Of a stretch of DNA of 64,000 nt, positions 44,028 through 52,445 are shown piece after piece. The first letter of the stretch is position 1, and the number at the start of each line of letters is the position of its first letter. Position numbers and translations under genes: made by a program. Source of the DNA: Leifsonia tongyongensis. GTDB taxonomy: Bacteria; Actinomycetota; Actinomycetes; Actinomycetales; Microbacteriaceae. The stretch is from contig NZ_JAAGWY010000004.1 of assembly GCF_010686705.1 (NCBI RefSeq), forward strand, positions 124,001-188,000, in the 5' to 3' direction. A model generated the notes under the pieces. It was given only the letters and a program-made list of their open reading frames with translations, was not told where the DNA came from and did no database searches.

Positions 44028-46514
44028 TCAGTGCACGTAGGCGCCGAGTGCCTGCTGCACGGAGTTGTCGACGGCGCCCGTTCCACCGACCACGATGATC
44101 GCTGTCGGCTGCAACTTCGTCAGCGCGTCTGCGATGGCAGCGGGAATCGAGTGCGTGGTGACCAGCAGAACCGGGGCGTTGACATGTCCCGCAGCGCTGG
44201 CCGCCGCGAGGCCGTCTGCGAAGGACGTCCCGACTGCGACGTAGGCGACCGAAGCCCCTGGCGTGAACGTGTTCGCGACGGCGGCGCTCGTCCCGTACCT
44301 GTCCGTGCCCTCGATTCTGGTCACTCCGGCCGCGCCTCGGGTCGCGAAGCCTGCAAGCTGCTGCTCGACGGTGGTGCTCACGGCGCCCGTCCCGCCGAGG
44401 ACGACGATGTTCGCCGGCTTCAAGCGACCCAGTTCGGTGGTGATCGACGCGGGAATCGCGTCATGCGTGACGAGGAGCACGGGACCGCCATTCTTGCTTC
44501 CAGCAGCCAGTGCACCCCCTGATAGTGCGTCGGGGAAATCCTCGCCGCTAGCGACGTAGGCGACGGGATTTGAGGGTGCAAAGGCCGACTTCGAGATCCG
44601 AGCGCTGGTGTCGTAGCGATCCGTCCCGGCGATCCGGGACACACTCGTCGCGCCGCCGCTGGCGTACTTGGCGAGTTGCGCCCTGACGCCGTCACTCACA
44701 GCACCCGTCCCGCCGAGCACGACGATGCTCGTCGGACGCAGGCGTGTCAGTTCGGCGGCGACGCTCGACGGGATGCCGGTGGGGGTTACCAGCAGCACCG
44801 GACCACCGCCTTTGCCTGCCGCGGCCGAGCCGGAGAGCGCATCCGCGAAGCCTGTGCCCGACGCGATGTAGGCGACCTGCACACCGGGACTGAACGTAGA
44901 CGCCGAGAGGGCGGCGCTCGTCGCATAACGGTCGGCGCCGGCGACGCGTGATGCTGTCGGAAGGGTGAACGCGCGCAGGTGCCCACTCCCGTCGGCGTAG
45001 AACAGGGCTCCGTTGACGACGATGGGGCTCTGCCAGTGGAGTCCGACGGTGCCGGACGGGTCCGACCACAGGACCTGACCGGTCGTGGGATTCAGTGCGC
45101 GCGCACCGCCGTTGGTGAGGTAGAAGAGCACCCCGCCGGCGATGATCGGCGATGTGCCGGCGGATGTGCTGGTCCAGCCCTGCGCGAGCTGAGGCTTGCT
45201 GCCCGTGCCCAGCACCACCTTGAGCGCTGAGATACCGTTGCCGTTCGCGACGAACACCCAGGAGGTCTTGGTCGCCGGGTCCACCCATGCGGCAGGCTGG
45301 GTAAGGACGGTACCACCCTGGGGCACATTGATCGGCGACAGTTCGCCGCCTTGATGGCCGGGGCCGCCCTGTCCGCTCAGGTTCGACAGGTTGAGGAGTC
45401 GCAGTTTCGCGTCCTTGCCGCCCTGCACTCCGAGGTTCACGACGGTCGAGCCGGCCGGCGCGGTCACGATCTCGGGCGCTGTGCTCCCGAGGTCCCGATC
45501 GGACGAGTTGAGCTGGTCCTGGTTGAGGGGCGTGTAGCTGTCCACCGGGCCGCCGCCCGCACCGCTGCCGTCGGGGTTGAGGGCCAGCACCGAGTCACCC
45601 CAGTTGTGAACTCCGTCGAAGGTCCCGTTGCCCGTGGCGAAGTAGATCCGGTTGGTGGCGGCGTCGTAGTCGACGCTCGGCCGCGCCCACACCGCGGACT
45701 GGACCTGCGGGCAGTCGGTCGACGCCGTCGTGGTGAAGTGGATCGTCTTGTCGCTGCAGAGAGTGTTGAAGACCTTCTGGGCTCCGGTGGCGAGGTTGAT
45801 CGTCGTCACGTGACCCTGGTAGTCGCCCCGGTCGCCCGGATAGCCGCCGTTCGCTGCGTACAGGTACGACGTGCCGTTGACGGTCGCGATCGTGAGCGCG
45901 GGGGAGCTCTTCTCGTCGAAGGGCTTCGTCGTGGTGAGCTCGGGCCAGGGTGCTGTCTTCACCTCGGAGCCGTCACCGATGCGATACTTGTGCACCCGCC
46001 CGTCGAGCCCGTACGAGTAGACGAACGTGGCCGCGGGGTCGATCGCAGGCGACGAGGTGGTGTAGCAGGGCGTGCTGCCATCGTTGTTGATGGTGCAACC
46101 GCCCGGCCCGTTCTGGTGCGACCAGATCGTCGAGCCGGTGGAAGCGTCGAGGGCGACGATCCAGCCGGACTTGGTCGTCACGAAAAGGAGGTCGCGCGTA
46201 CCGCTCGGCGTCACGACCCCCGGCTGGTAGACCGGCGGTCCGTCGGACGTGCCGGGCAGCGACGCGCTGTACCTCAGGGTCAGGTTTCCGACCGTGGCTG
46301 CGCTGATCGCCGTCTCGGACGCGTTGACGCCGGAATGGGCGGGCCCGTTGCCGAACTGCGGCCAGGACGTGGCTGCGCCGGCGGCGGGAGAGGCGAGGCC
46401 GAGGGCCAGCACCACGGCTGCGGCGGTACCGGCGGCTATCACCCCGGTCCGGCGGCGTCTGCGCTTTGTCAGAACATGCTTCATCAGGACATGCTTCGTC
46501 AGGCCATGCGTCAT
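44028..46514 (-). CDS. Secreted beta-propeller protein with three cell-wall-binding repeats
   Basis: An 828-residue exported protein. The ATG at 46514 has GGGAGGG nine bases upstream. The N terminus contains a short repeat (KHVLM/KHVLT), then RRRRRTG and a signal peptide to about ASPAAGA. Residues 50-530 form a PQQ-like beta-propeller that starts SWPQFGNGPAHSGVN. Three cell-wall-binding repeat 2 domains follow (about 545-828), each opening R(V/I)xGxDRYxTSA and containing VVLGGTGAV or VVGGTGAV. Such repeats anchor proteins non-covalently to wall polymers. The propeller could bind a ligand or protein; no catalytic residues were identified. It sits on the opposite strand inside the nusA-ylxR-infB gene order. 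Confidence 0.9.
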   Translation of the reverse strand: MTHGLTKHVLMKHVLTKRRRRRTGVIAAGTAAAVVLALGLASPAAGAATSWPQFGNGPAHSGVNASETAISAATVGNLTLRYSASLPGTSDGPPVYQPGVVTPSGTRDLLFVTTKSGWIVALDASTGSTIWSHQNGPGGCTINNDGSTPCYTTSSPAIDPAATFVYSYGLDGRVHKYRIGDGSEVKTAPWPELTTTKPFDEKSSPALTIATVNGTSYLYAANGGYPGDRGDYQGHVTTINLATGAQKVFNTLCSDKTIHFTTTASTDCPQVQSAVWARPSVDYDAATNRIYFATGNGTFDGVHNWGDSVLALNPDGSGAGGGPVDSYTPLNQDQLNSSDRDLGSTAPEIVTAPAGSTVVNLGVQGGKDAKLRLLNLSNLSGQGGPGHQGGELSPINVPQGGTVLTQPAAWVDPATKTSWVFVANGNGISALKVVLGTGSKPQLAQGWTSTSAGTSPIIAGGVLFYLTNGGARALNPTTGQVLWSDPSGTVGLHWQSPIVVNGALFYADGSGHLRAFTLPTASRVAGADRYATSAALSASTFSPGVQVAYIASGTGFADALSGSAAAGKGGGPVLLVTPTGIPSSVAAELTRLRPTSIVVLGGTGAVSDGVRAQLAKYASGGATSVSRIAGTDRYDTSARISKSAFAPSNPVAYVASGEDFPDALSGGALAAGSKNGGPVLLVTHDAIPASITTELGRLKPANIVVLGGTGAVSTTVEQQLAGFATRGAAGVTRIEGTDRYGTSAAVANTFTPGASVAYVAVGTSFADGLAAASAAGHVNAPVLLVTTHSIPAAIADALTKLQPTAIIVVGGTGAVDNSVQQALGAYVH

Positions 46515-46516
46515 CG
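46472..46516. repeat. Three 15-bp near-repeats at the propeller-protein start
   Basis: GAACATGCTTCATCA (46472-46486), GGACATGCTTCGTCA (46487-46501) and GGCCATGCGTCATCG (46502-46516). On the minus strand they encode the start codon and the repeated KHVL pentapeptide, keeping frame and offering several ATGs. Confidence 0.8.
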
Positions 46517-46600
46517 GATCGATCCCTCCCGCATGAAGTGTGCCCCCTCGCATGGGTCGTTGACAATGCTCGCCCGCGTGGCGCCGAGGTAGCCTGAACG

Positions 46601-46660
46601 GTGGACGTGGCGCAGCTGTGCGCCGCAGCCGCCTCAGGAGGGGTAAGATGGTACCTGTAA
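46601..46660 (+). CDS. Possible 19-residue leader ORF before ylxR
   Basis: A GTG at 46601 lies five bases after a TAGCCT hexamer (46590-46595). It opens a 19-codon frame (MDVAQLCAAAASGGVRWYL) whose TAA at 46658-46660 falls 13 bases inside ylxR. The AGGAGG of ylxR lies within it, so its translation could feed into ylxR. It is too short to prove from sequence alone. Confidence 0.3.
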   Translation: MDVAQLCAAAASGGVRWYL

Positions 46661-46926
46661 GAACGTGCGTCGGTTGCCGTTCTCGCGCCTCCCGGTCCTC
46701 ACTTCTGAGGGTTGTCGCTCGGGGTTCAGAACTCGTGGTGGACCATTCCGCCACTCTGCCCGGGCGTGGTGCGTGGCTGCATCCGACTGGTGAGTGCCTC
46801 GCGAAGGCCTTGCAGCGACGGGCCTTCGGGCGGGCGCTCAGGGTCGAGGGAGCGCTCGACACCGAGGCCATCCAGGCCGCACTACGAGAGAACAGGCTGA
46901 ACGGCACAGTGAACTCAAATGAGTGA
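46648..46926 (+). CDS. ylxR: YlxR-family nucleic-acid-binding protein
   Basis: A 92-residue protein: VRTCVGCRSRASRSSLLRVV is the YlxR signature and GRGAWLHPTGECLAKALQRR the second conserved block. YlxR is found with nusA and infB in many bacteria and is thought to bind RNA or act as a regulator. The ATG at 46648 follows AGGAGG (46636-46641) closely; an in-frame GTG at 46618 is the alternative. Separation from nusA by a reversed gene is unusual. Confidence 0.9.
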   Translation: MVPVRTCVGCRSRASRSSLLRVVARGSELVVDHSATLPGRGAWLHPTGECLAKALQRRAFGRALRVEGALDTEAIQAALRENRLNGTVNSNE

Positions 46927-47006
46927 CAACTAATGAGCGGCTCGAAATGAGACCCGTCCGTTACTAACGGTCTGCCCTGTCCGGGTCAGGCCCAGACAGG
47001 AGAATT
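46927..47006 (+). promoter_or_regulatory. infB leader with inverted repeats
   Basis: CCGTTA-C-TAACGG at 46958-46970, and CCTGTC (46976-46981) with GACAGG (46995-47000). The second right arm overlaps the AGGAG ribosome site before the GTG at 47007, so it could modulate initiation. Confidence 0.4.
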
Positions 47007-49823
47007 GTGGCTGCAAAACCACGCGTACACGAGGTCGCTAGCGAACTCGGAGTCGACAGCAAGGTAGCCCTTGCAAAACTGAAAGAAATGGGCGAGTTCG
47101 TCAAGGGACCGTCCTCCAGCATCGAACCGCCGGTCGCGCGCAAGCTTCGCGCAGCCCTCCAGGCGGATGGCATCGCCGCGCCCGCAGCTGCGACCGCGAC
47201 CGCGCCGACAGCACCCAAGGCCCGCCCGACCCAGGCGACGGTCGCGGCCCCCGCGCCCGCCGTGGCAGAGCCGGCAGCGGCTGCACCCGCAGCAGCGCCC
47301 GCAGCCCCCGTTCCGAGCGCACCGCTGTCGGTTGCGGAACGTCAGGCGCTCGCAGAAGAGAAGGCTGCGGCCGAGAAGGCCGCCGCTGACAAGGCCGCGT
47401 CGGCCGCAGCGACGCCCGCCGCGGAAGAGAAGCCCGCTGCAGGCGACACCGCAGCACCGGCGGCGCCGCGCCCCGCGGGTAGTATCCCTCGCCCGGGCGC
47501 ACCGCGTCCCGGCAACAACCCCTTCGCCTCCAACCAGGGCATGGGCCAGCGTCCGGCGAACCCGCGACCGGGCAACAACCCGTTCGCAAGCTCGCAGGGC
47601 ATGGGCCAGCGCCCGAGCCCCGGCAACATCCCGCGTCCGTCGGCGCCGCGTCCCGGTTCGCCGCGCCCCGGTGCACCCGCACAGGGTCAGCGCCCCGGCG
47701 GCGGTGGCTTCCAGCGCCCCGGCGGTGGAGCCCGAACCGGTGGCTTCCAGCGCCCGGGTGGTGCTGGTGCCGGTGCAGGCGGCGGCTTCCAGCGCCCCGG
47801 CGGCGCCGGAGCCGGAGCCCCCGGCGGCAGTGGATTCGGTGCACCCCGCCCCGCAGGCGGCGGTGGCCGTGGCCGTGGCCCCGGCGGTGGTACCGCTGGT
47901 GCGTTCGGTCGCGGTGGCGGCAAGAGCAAGGCTCGCAAGTCGAAGCGCACGAAGAGGCAGGAATTCGAGCTGCGCGAAGCTCCGTCGCTGGGCGGCGTGA
48001 GCGTACCCCGCGGCGACGGCAACACCATCGTCCGGCTCCGTCGTGGCGCCTCGATCTCCGACTTCGCCGACAAGATCGACGCGAGCCCGGGAAACCTGGT
48101 CACCGTGCTCTTCCACCTCGGTGAGATGGCGACGGCGACCGAGTCCCTCGACGAGGCCACCTTCGGCATCCTGGGCGAAGAGCTCGGCTACAAGGTGCAG
48201 ATCGTGTCTCCGGAAGACGAGGACAAGGAGCTCCTCGAAGGCTTCGACATCGACCTCGACCAGGAGCTCGAGGACGAGACCGACGAAGACCTCGAGATCC
48301 GTCCGCCCGTCGTCACGGTCATGGGCCACGTCGACCACGGTAAGACGCGACTCCTCGACGCGATCCGCAACGCGAACGTCGTCGCGGGCGAGGCCGGCGG
48401 CATCACCCAGCACATCGGTGCCTACCAGGTGCGCACCGAGCACGACGGTCTCGACAGGGCGATCACCTTCATCGACACCCCGGGCCACGAGGCGTTCACC
48501 GCCATGCGTGCCCGTGGTGCGCAGGTCACCGACATCGCGATCCTGGTGGTCGCGGCCGACGACGGCATCATGCCGCAGACCATTGAGGCACTGAACCACG
48601 CCCAGGCGGCGAACGTGCCGATCGTGGTCGCGGTGAACAAGATCGACAAGCCCGACGCCAACCCGGCGAAGGTGCGCCAGCAGCTCACCGAGTTCGGACT
48701 GGTCGCCGAAGAGTACGGCGGCGACGTCATGTTCGTCGACGTGTCTGCGCGTAACGACATCGGCATCCAGGACCTGCTCGACGCCGTGCTCCTCACGGCC
48801 GACGCCGGGCTCGACCTGCGCGCGAACCCCAACAAGGACGCACGCGGTGTCGCGATCGAAGCGAAGCTCGACAAGGGCCGCGGTGCCGTCGCGACGGTGC
48901 TCATCCAGTCGGGAACGCTGCGGGTCGGAGACGCGATCGTCGCCGGAACGGCGTACGGACGCGTCCGTGCGATGGCAGATGAGAACGGCGATGTGGTCCT
49001 CGAGGCCACCCCGTCGCGTCCCGTCCAGGTGCAGGGCCTTTCGAGCGTGCCGCGAGCAGGCGACACCTTCCTCGTCACCGAGGAGGACCGCACCGCCCGT
49101 CAGATCGCCGAGAAGCGCGAAGCCGTCGAGCGCAACGCCCAGCTGGCCAAGGCCCGCAAGCGCATCAGCCTCGAGGACTTCACCCGTGCACTCGAAGAGG
49201 GCAAGGTCGAATCGCTCAACCTCATCATCAAGGGCGACGTGTCCGGTGCCGTCGAGGCGCTCGAGGACTCGCTCATGAAGATCGAGGTCGACGACTCGGT
49301 GCAGTTGCGCATCCTCCACCGTGGTGTGGGTGCGGTCACCGAATCCGACATCGACCTGGCGACCATCGACAACGCGATCGTGATCGGCTTCAACGTCCGC
49401 CCGGACGTCAAGGCCCGCGAACGCGCTGCCCGCGAGGGTGTGGATGTGCGCTTCTACTCGGTCATCTACAACGCGATCGAAGACATCGAGAACTCGCTCA
49501 AGGGCATGCTCAAGCCCGAGTTCGAAGAGGTCCAGTCGGGTGTGGCCGAGATCCGCGAGGTGTTCCGCTCCTCCAAGTTCGGGAACATCGCCGGTGTCAT
49601 CGTGCGGTCCGGCACCATCACACGCAACGCGAAGGCGCGGGTCATCCGCGACGGCGTCGTCGTCGCTGATGGTCTCGCGATCGAGTCGCTGCGCCGGTTC
49701 AAGGACGACGTCACCGAGGTGCGTACCGACTTCGAAGCCGGTATCGGCCTCGGCAAGTTCAACGACATCCAGATCGGCGACGAGATCGAGACGATCGAGA
49801 TGCGCGAGAAACCGCGCGTCTGA
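47007..49823 (+). CDS. infB: Translation initiation factor IF-2
   Basis: A 938-residue GTPase that brings initiator tRNA to the ribosome. The N-terminal IF2N domain (about 1-55, [20 protein letters not shown]) is followed by a long Ala/Pro/Gly-rich linker (about 60-315) with internal repeats around [13 protein letters not shown] and GGGFQRPGG. The G domain starts with GHVDHGKT near residue 440, then DTPGHE and NKID, followed by domains II-IV to the C terminus. The GTG start has GACAGGAG seven bases upstream. A strong hairpin follows. Confidence 0.98.
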   Translation: MAAKPRVHEVASELGVDSKVALAKLKEMGEFVKGPSSSIEPPVARKLRAALQADGIAAPAAATATAPTAPKARPTQATVAAPAPAVAEPAAAAPAAAPAAPVPSAPLSVAERQALAEEKAAAEKAAADKAASAAATPAAEEKPAAGDTAAPAAPRPAGSIPRPGAPRPGNNPFASNQGMGQRPANPRPGNNPFASSQGMGQRPSPGNIPRPSAPRPGSPRPGAPAQGQRPGGGGFQRPGGGARTGGFQRPGGAGAGAGGGFQRPGGAGAGAPGGSGFGAPRPAGGGGRGRGPGGGTAGAFGRGGGKSKARKSKRTKRQEFELREAPSLGGVSVPRGDGNTIVRLRRGASISDFADKIDASPGNLVTVLFHLGEMATATESLDEATFGILGEELGYKVQIVSPEDEDKELLEGFDIDLDQELEDETDEDLEIRPPVVTVMGHVDHGKTRLLDAIRNANVVAGEAGGITQHIGAYQVRTEHDGLDRAITFIDTPGHEAFTAMRARGAQVTDIAILVVAADDGIMPQTIEALNHAQAANVPIVVAVNKIDKPDANPAKVRQQLTEFGLVAEEYGGDVMFVDVSARNDIGIQDLLDAVLLTADAGLDLRANPNKDARGVAIEAKLDKGRGAVATVLIQSGTLRVGDAIVAGTAYGRVRAMADENGDVVLEATPSRPVQVQGLSSVPRAGDTFLVTEEDRTARQIAEKREAVERNAQLAKARKRISLEDFTRALEEGKVESLNLIIKGDVSGAVEALEDSLMKIEVDDSVQLRILHRGVGAVTESDIDLATIDNAIVIGFNVRPDVKARERAAREGVDVRFYSVIYNAIEDIENSLKGMLKPEFEEVQSGVAEIREVFRSSKFGNIAGVIVRSGTITRNAKARVIRDGVVVADGLAIESLRRFKDDVTEVRTDFEAGIGLGKFNDIQIGDEIETIEMREKPRV

Positions 49824-49829
49824 TCGATC

Positions 49830-49859
49830 GGGCCGGAAGCGGGCAACCGCTTCCGGCCC
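49830..49859 (+). terminator. Strong hairpin after infB
   Basis: Thirteen-base perfect arms, GGGCCGGAAGCGG (49830-49842) and CCGCTTCCGGCCC (49847-49859), with a GCAA tetraloop of the stable GNRA class, seven bases after the stop. It should end most infB transcripts before rbfA. Confidence 0.85.
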
Positions 49860-49934
49860 ATTCCCATTCACGGCCCTGCAGCGGATGCAGGTCACCGGCA
49901 GTGACTCCCTGAAGGGAAGAAAGAGGGGACAACG

Positions 49935-50459
49935 ATGGCCGACCCGGCACGCGCGAGAAAGCTCGCCGACAGGATCAAAGTGATCATCGCCAAACGGCTG
50001 GAGCGCGGAGTCCGCGATCCCCGGATGGGTTTCGTCACGATCACCGACGTCAAGGTGACCGGTGACCTCCAGCACGCGAGTGTCTTCTACACGGTCTACG
50101 GCACCGACGAGGAACGCGCCGACACGGCAGCCGCACTCACCGCTGCGACGGGAATGCTCCGCAGCGAGGTGGGCAAGAACATCACGGCCCGCCTCACACC
50201 GTCGCTCGAGTTCATCCCGGACGCCGTCCCCGAGAACGCGGCTCACATCGAGGACTTGCTCCGCGAGGCGCGCCAGCGCGACACTGAGGTGGCGGGCCTA
50301 GCGGCCGGAGCCACCTATGCCGGGGAGGAGGATCCCTACGTGAAGCCACGTGAGTTGGACACTGCGGGCGAGGACGACGATTTCGGCAGCGACTTCTACG
50401 CCGACGACGACGATGCCGCCGAAGAAGAGGTCGAGGAAGAGGCCTCCGAAAAGTCGTAG
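49935..50459 (+). CDS. rbfA: Ribosome-binding factor A
   Basis: A 174-residue protein. The core (about 1-110) has ADRIKVIIAKRLERGVRDPR, MGFVTITDVKVTGDLQHASV and the KH-like fold that matures 16S rRNA in small subunits. An acidic tail with runs of Asp and Glu (about 130-170) is typical of actinobacterial versions. The ATG follows GAGGGG by several bases. It stands 111 bases after infB and beyond a strong hairpin, so it may have its own promoter, though none is obvious. Confidence 0.95.
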   Translation: MADPARARKLADRIKVIIAKRLERGVRDPRMGFVTITDVKVTGDLQHASVFYTVYGTDEERADTAAALTAATGMLRSEVGKNITARLTPSLEFIPDAVPENAAHIEDLLREARQRDTEVAGLAAGATYAGEEDPYVKPRELDTAGEDDDFGSDFYADDDDAAEEEVEEEASEKS

Positions 50460-50479
50460 CCGAATCCGCAGGTCGACGG

Positions 50480-50491
50480 TAGCCTTCGACC
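50480..50491 (+). promoter_or_regulatory. Leaderless-type -10 of the YciI gene
   Basis: TAGCCT at 50480-50485, six bases, then ATG at 50492. Confidence 0.55.
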
Positions 50492-50797
50492 ATGTATGCG
50501 GTCTCGTTCTATGACAGCGACCCCGACCCGGATCCGAAGACGTTCGAACGCCTGGTCGAGACGTATCCACGCCATCGCGCCTACCTCGAGGAGTTCGCAA
50601 AGGGCGGCGAAGTGCTGATGATCGGTACGTTCGGCGACCCGGCCACCGAGGGTTCGATGGCGGTCTTCACGTCCCGCGAGGCTGCGGAGCGTTTCCGTGA
50701 GAACGACCCCTTCGTCACCGAAGGCCTGGTCTGGCGTTCGCGCATCCTCGACTGGAATCCGCTCGTGTTCGAGGGCGGGACCCTGCTCGAAGGTTAG
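50492..50797 (+). CDS. YciI-family protein
   Basis: A 101-residue protein with the dimeric ferredoxin-like YciI fold. Conserved points are ERLVETYPRHRAYLEEF with the family His, GDPATEGSMAVF and FRENDPFVTEGLVW with the Asp. The His/Asp pair forms the presumed active site. Members are thought to be small enzymes or accessory domains, mostly of unknown reaction. Its last codons lie in a 19-bp tandem duplication. Confidence 0.9.
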   Translation: MYAVSFYDSDPDPDPKTFERLVETYPRHRAYLEEFAKGGEVLMIGTFGDPATEGSMAVFTSREAAERFRENDPFVTEGLVWRSRILDWNPLVFEGGTLLEG

Positions 50798-50818
50798 GGC
50801 CCTGCTCGAAGGTTAGGG
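50781..50818. repeat. 19-bp exact tandem duplication over the YciI stop
   Basis: CCCTGCTCGAAGGTTAGGG at 50781-50799 and again at 50800-50818. The first copy encodes the end of the YciI protein and its TAG; the second is non-coding. Confidence 0.9.
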
Positions 50819-50828
50819 CCCTCGAGGG

Positions 50829-51725
50829 CTAAGGGAGGACGAGCCCGTCGGGGTTCTCCACCGCGAGACCGTCGGCGACCAGACCGGCGATCGCGCGCTC
50901 GCGCTGTGCACTATCGGGCCACAACGTCTCGAGTTCCGCGCGCGTCACCGGGATGTGCGATGCCCTGAGCTCCGCCATCACGAGGCCGCGGACCTGCCGG
51001 TCGGAGCCTTCGTACTTCTTCTGCACGGCCTTCCGCGGACCGTCGTAGGCAGGATAGCCCGCCAGGCGCCACGCGCAGGCTTCGCTCAGCGGGCATCCGT
51101 CGCACCGTGGCGCGCGCGCCACGCAGACGATCGCGCCGAGTTCCATCATTCCTGCGTTGAACGCCACCGAGGCCGCGCGGTCGCCGGGCAGCAGCGACTC
51201 CATCGCCGGCAGGTCGCGTCTGGCGTTCGGCGGGCCGGGGTCGGCGTTGCCGTCGACCACCCGGGCGATGACGCGGCGGATGTTCGTGTCCACGACCGGA
51301 TGCCGGCCCCCGTACGCGAAGACGGCGACCGCGCGCGCGGTGTAGTCGCCGATCCCCGGGAGGGTGAGGAGCGCATCCACGTCGTCGGGTACGACGCCGC
51401 CGAACTCCTCCGTGATGGCGACCGCGCAAGCGTGCAGCCAGAGCGCACGCCGCGGATAGCCCAGGGACTTCCAGGCGCGCACCGCCTCGCCGGGCGGAAC
51501 GGTGGCGAGATCGGCGGGCGTCGGCCAGCGGGTCAGCCAGTCCTCGAGGTGAGGGATCACGCGCGAAACGGGGGTCTGCTGCAACATGAACTCGCTGACC
51601 AGGGTGCCCCAGGCGGTGAACCCGTCGCGGCGCCACGGGAGGTCGCGCCGGTTGGCGTGGAACCAGTCGATGACGATCGCGGCGAGCGGCAGCGGCGGCG
51701 CGGAGGCTGCTGCGATTTCGGACAC
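50829..51725 (-). CDS. mutY: A/G-specific adenine DNA glycosylase
   Basis: A 298-residue glycosylase that removes adenine opposite 8-oxoguanine. The helix-hairpin-helix LPGIGDYTARAVAVFAYG and the catalytic VDTNIRRV Asp are present. The [4Fe-4S] ligands are complete in C-x6-C-x2-C-x5-C (CVARAPRCDGCPLSEAC). The protein lacks the long C-terminal NUDIX-like domain of E. coli MutY, as do several actinobacterial forms. GTG 51725 is chosen because TACGCT lies six bases before it; the ATG at 51728 would then be upstream of the transcript start. Confidence 0.95.
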   Translation of the reverse strand: MSEIAAASAPPLPLAAIVIDWFHANRRDLPWRRDGFTAWGTLVSEFMLQQTPVSRVIPHLEDWLTRWPTPADLATVPPGEAVRAWKSLGYPRRALWLHACAVAITEEFGGVVPDDVDALLTLPGIGDYTARAVAVFAYGGRHPVVDTNIRRVIARVVDGNADPGPPNARRDLPAMESLLPGDRAASVAFNAGMMELGAIVCVARAPRCDGCPLSEACAWRLAGYPAYDGPRKAVQKKYEGSDRQVRGLVMAELRASHIPVTRAELETLWPDSAQRERAIAGLVADGLAVENPDGLVLP

Positions 51726-51765
51726 CATCCCAGCGTAAGCGGCCTCAGCGGCTTAGGCTCGACTC
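51726..51765. promoter_or_regulatory. Compact divergent promoter, mutY and kinase
   Basis: The two start codons are only 40 bases apart. The leftward -10 is TACGCT (complement of 51732-51737) and the rightward -10 is TAGGCT (51754-51759), each six bases from its start. The -35 region of one overlaps the -10 of the other, so the genes cannot easily be initiated at the same time. Confidence 0.6.
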
Positions 51766-52440
51766 ATGCAGCTGCCGCCCACACCGCGCATCGAATTCCT
51801 GAGGGAACTGGTGGGAGAGATCGCCCACAACTACGGCCACGGACGGGTGATCGTCGCGATCGACGGCATCGACGGGGCCGGCAAGACGTCGTTCGGCGAC
51901 GACCTCGCCGCCGTGTTCCGCGAGGCCGGTCATGACGCCTTCCGTGCATCCATGGAGGACTTCCACCGTTCGCGTGCCGAGCGGTACCGGGACGGCCGCG
52001 AATCGCCGGAGTCGTTCTACCGCGATTCGTTCGACTACGGGACGTTTCGCCGGGTGCTCATCGACCCGTTCCGGATGGCGGGCAGCACCGGCTTCCAGAC
52101 CGCGGCGTGGGATGTGAGACGGGATGCGCCCACCCTGTCCCGCTGGATCACCGGCCAGCCCGACGGCGTGCTCATCGTCGACGGGGTCTTCCTGAGCCGG
52201 CCCGAACTGCGCGGGATCTGGAACTATTCGATCCTGCTCGAGGTCCCGTGGGATGTCGCCTATGCGCGCCTGGCCGAACGCGATGCCCGCGACCCGAACC
52301 CGGATGCGTTCGCGAACGCACGATATCGGGAGGGTCAGGAACTCTACTTCGCGGAGGCGAACCCGCGGCAGTATGCCAGCGCGCTCGTCGACAATGCCGA
52401 CCCCGCGCATCCGAAACGGATCTTCGCCGACAGCTGCTGA
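51766..52440 (+). CDS. Uridine-kinase-like P-loop kinase
   Basis: A 224-residue protein with Walker A GIDGAGKTSFGDDLA near residue 30, followed by an acidic DFHRSRAERYRDGRESPESF segment matching the substrate region of uridine kinases. LIVDGVFLSRPELRG supplies the Walker-B-like Asp and RDPNPDAF lies in the lid. It could phosphorylate uridine/cytidine or another small alcohol; many such stand-alone actinobacterial proteins are uncharacterised. The ATG follows TAGGCT by six bases. Confidence 0.85.
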   Translation: MQLPPTPRIEFLRELVGEIAHNYGHGRVIVAIDGIDGAGKTSFGDDLAAVFREAGHDAFRASMEDFHRSRAERYRDGRESPESFYRDSFDYGTFRRVLIDPFRMAGSTGFQTAAWDVRRDAPTLSRWITGQPDGVLIVDGVFLSRPELRGIWNYSILLEVPWDVAYARLAERDARDPNPDAFANARYREGQELYFAEANPRQYASALVDNADPAHPKRIFADSC

Positions 52441-52445
52441 GCCGG

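Noticed and set aside
47520-47930. Direct repeats that could suggest a CRISPR-like or minisatellite array
   Set aside because: They lie in frame in the infB linker and encode Gly/Pro-rich repeats; spacing is irregular and there are no cas genes.
46986-50246. A 1086-codon open frame antisense to infB
   Set aside because: It mirrors infB and part of rbfA; low-complexity composition, no family motifs, and the sense frame is an unmistakable IF-2.
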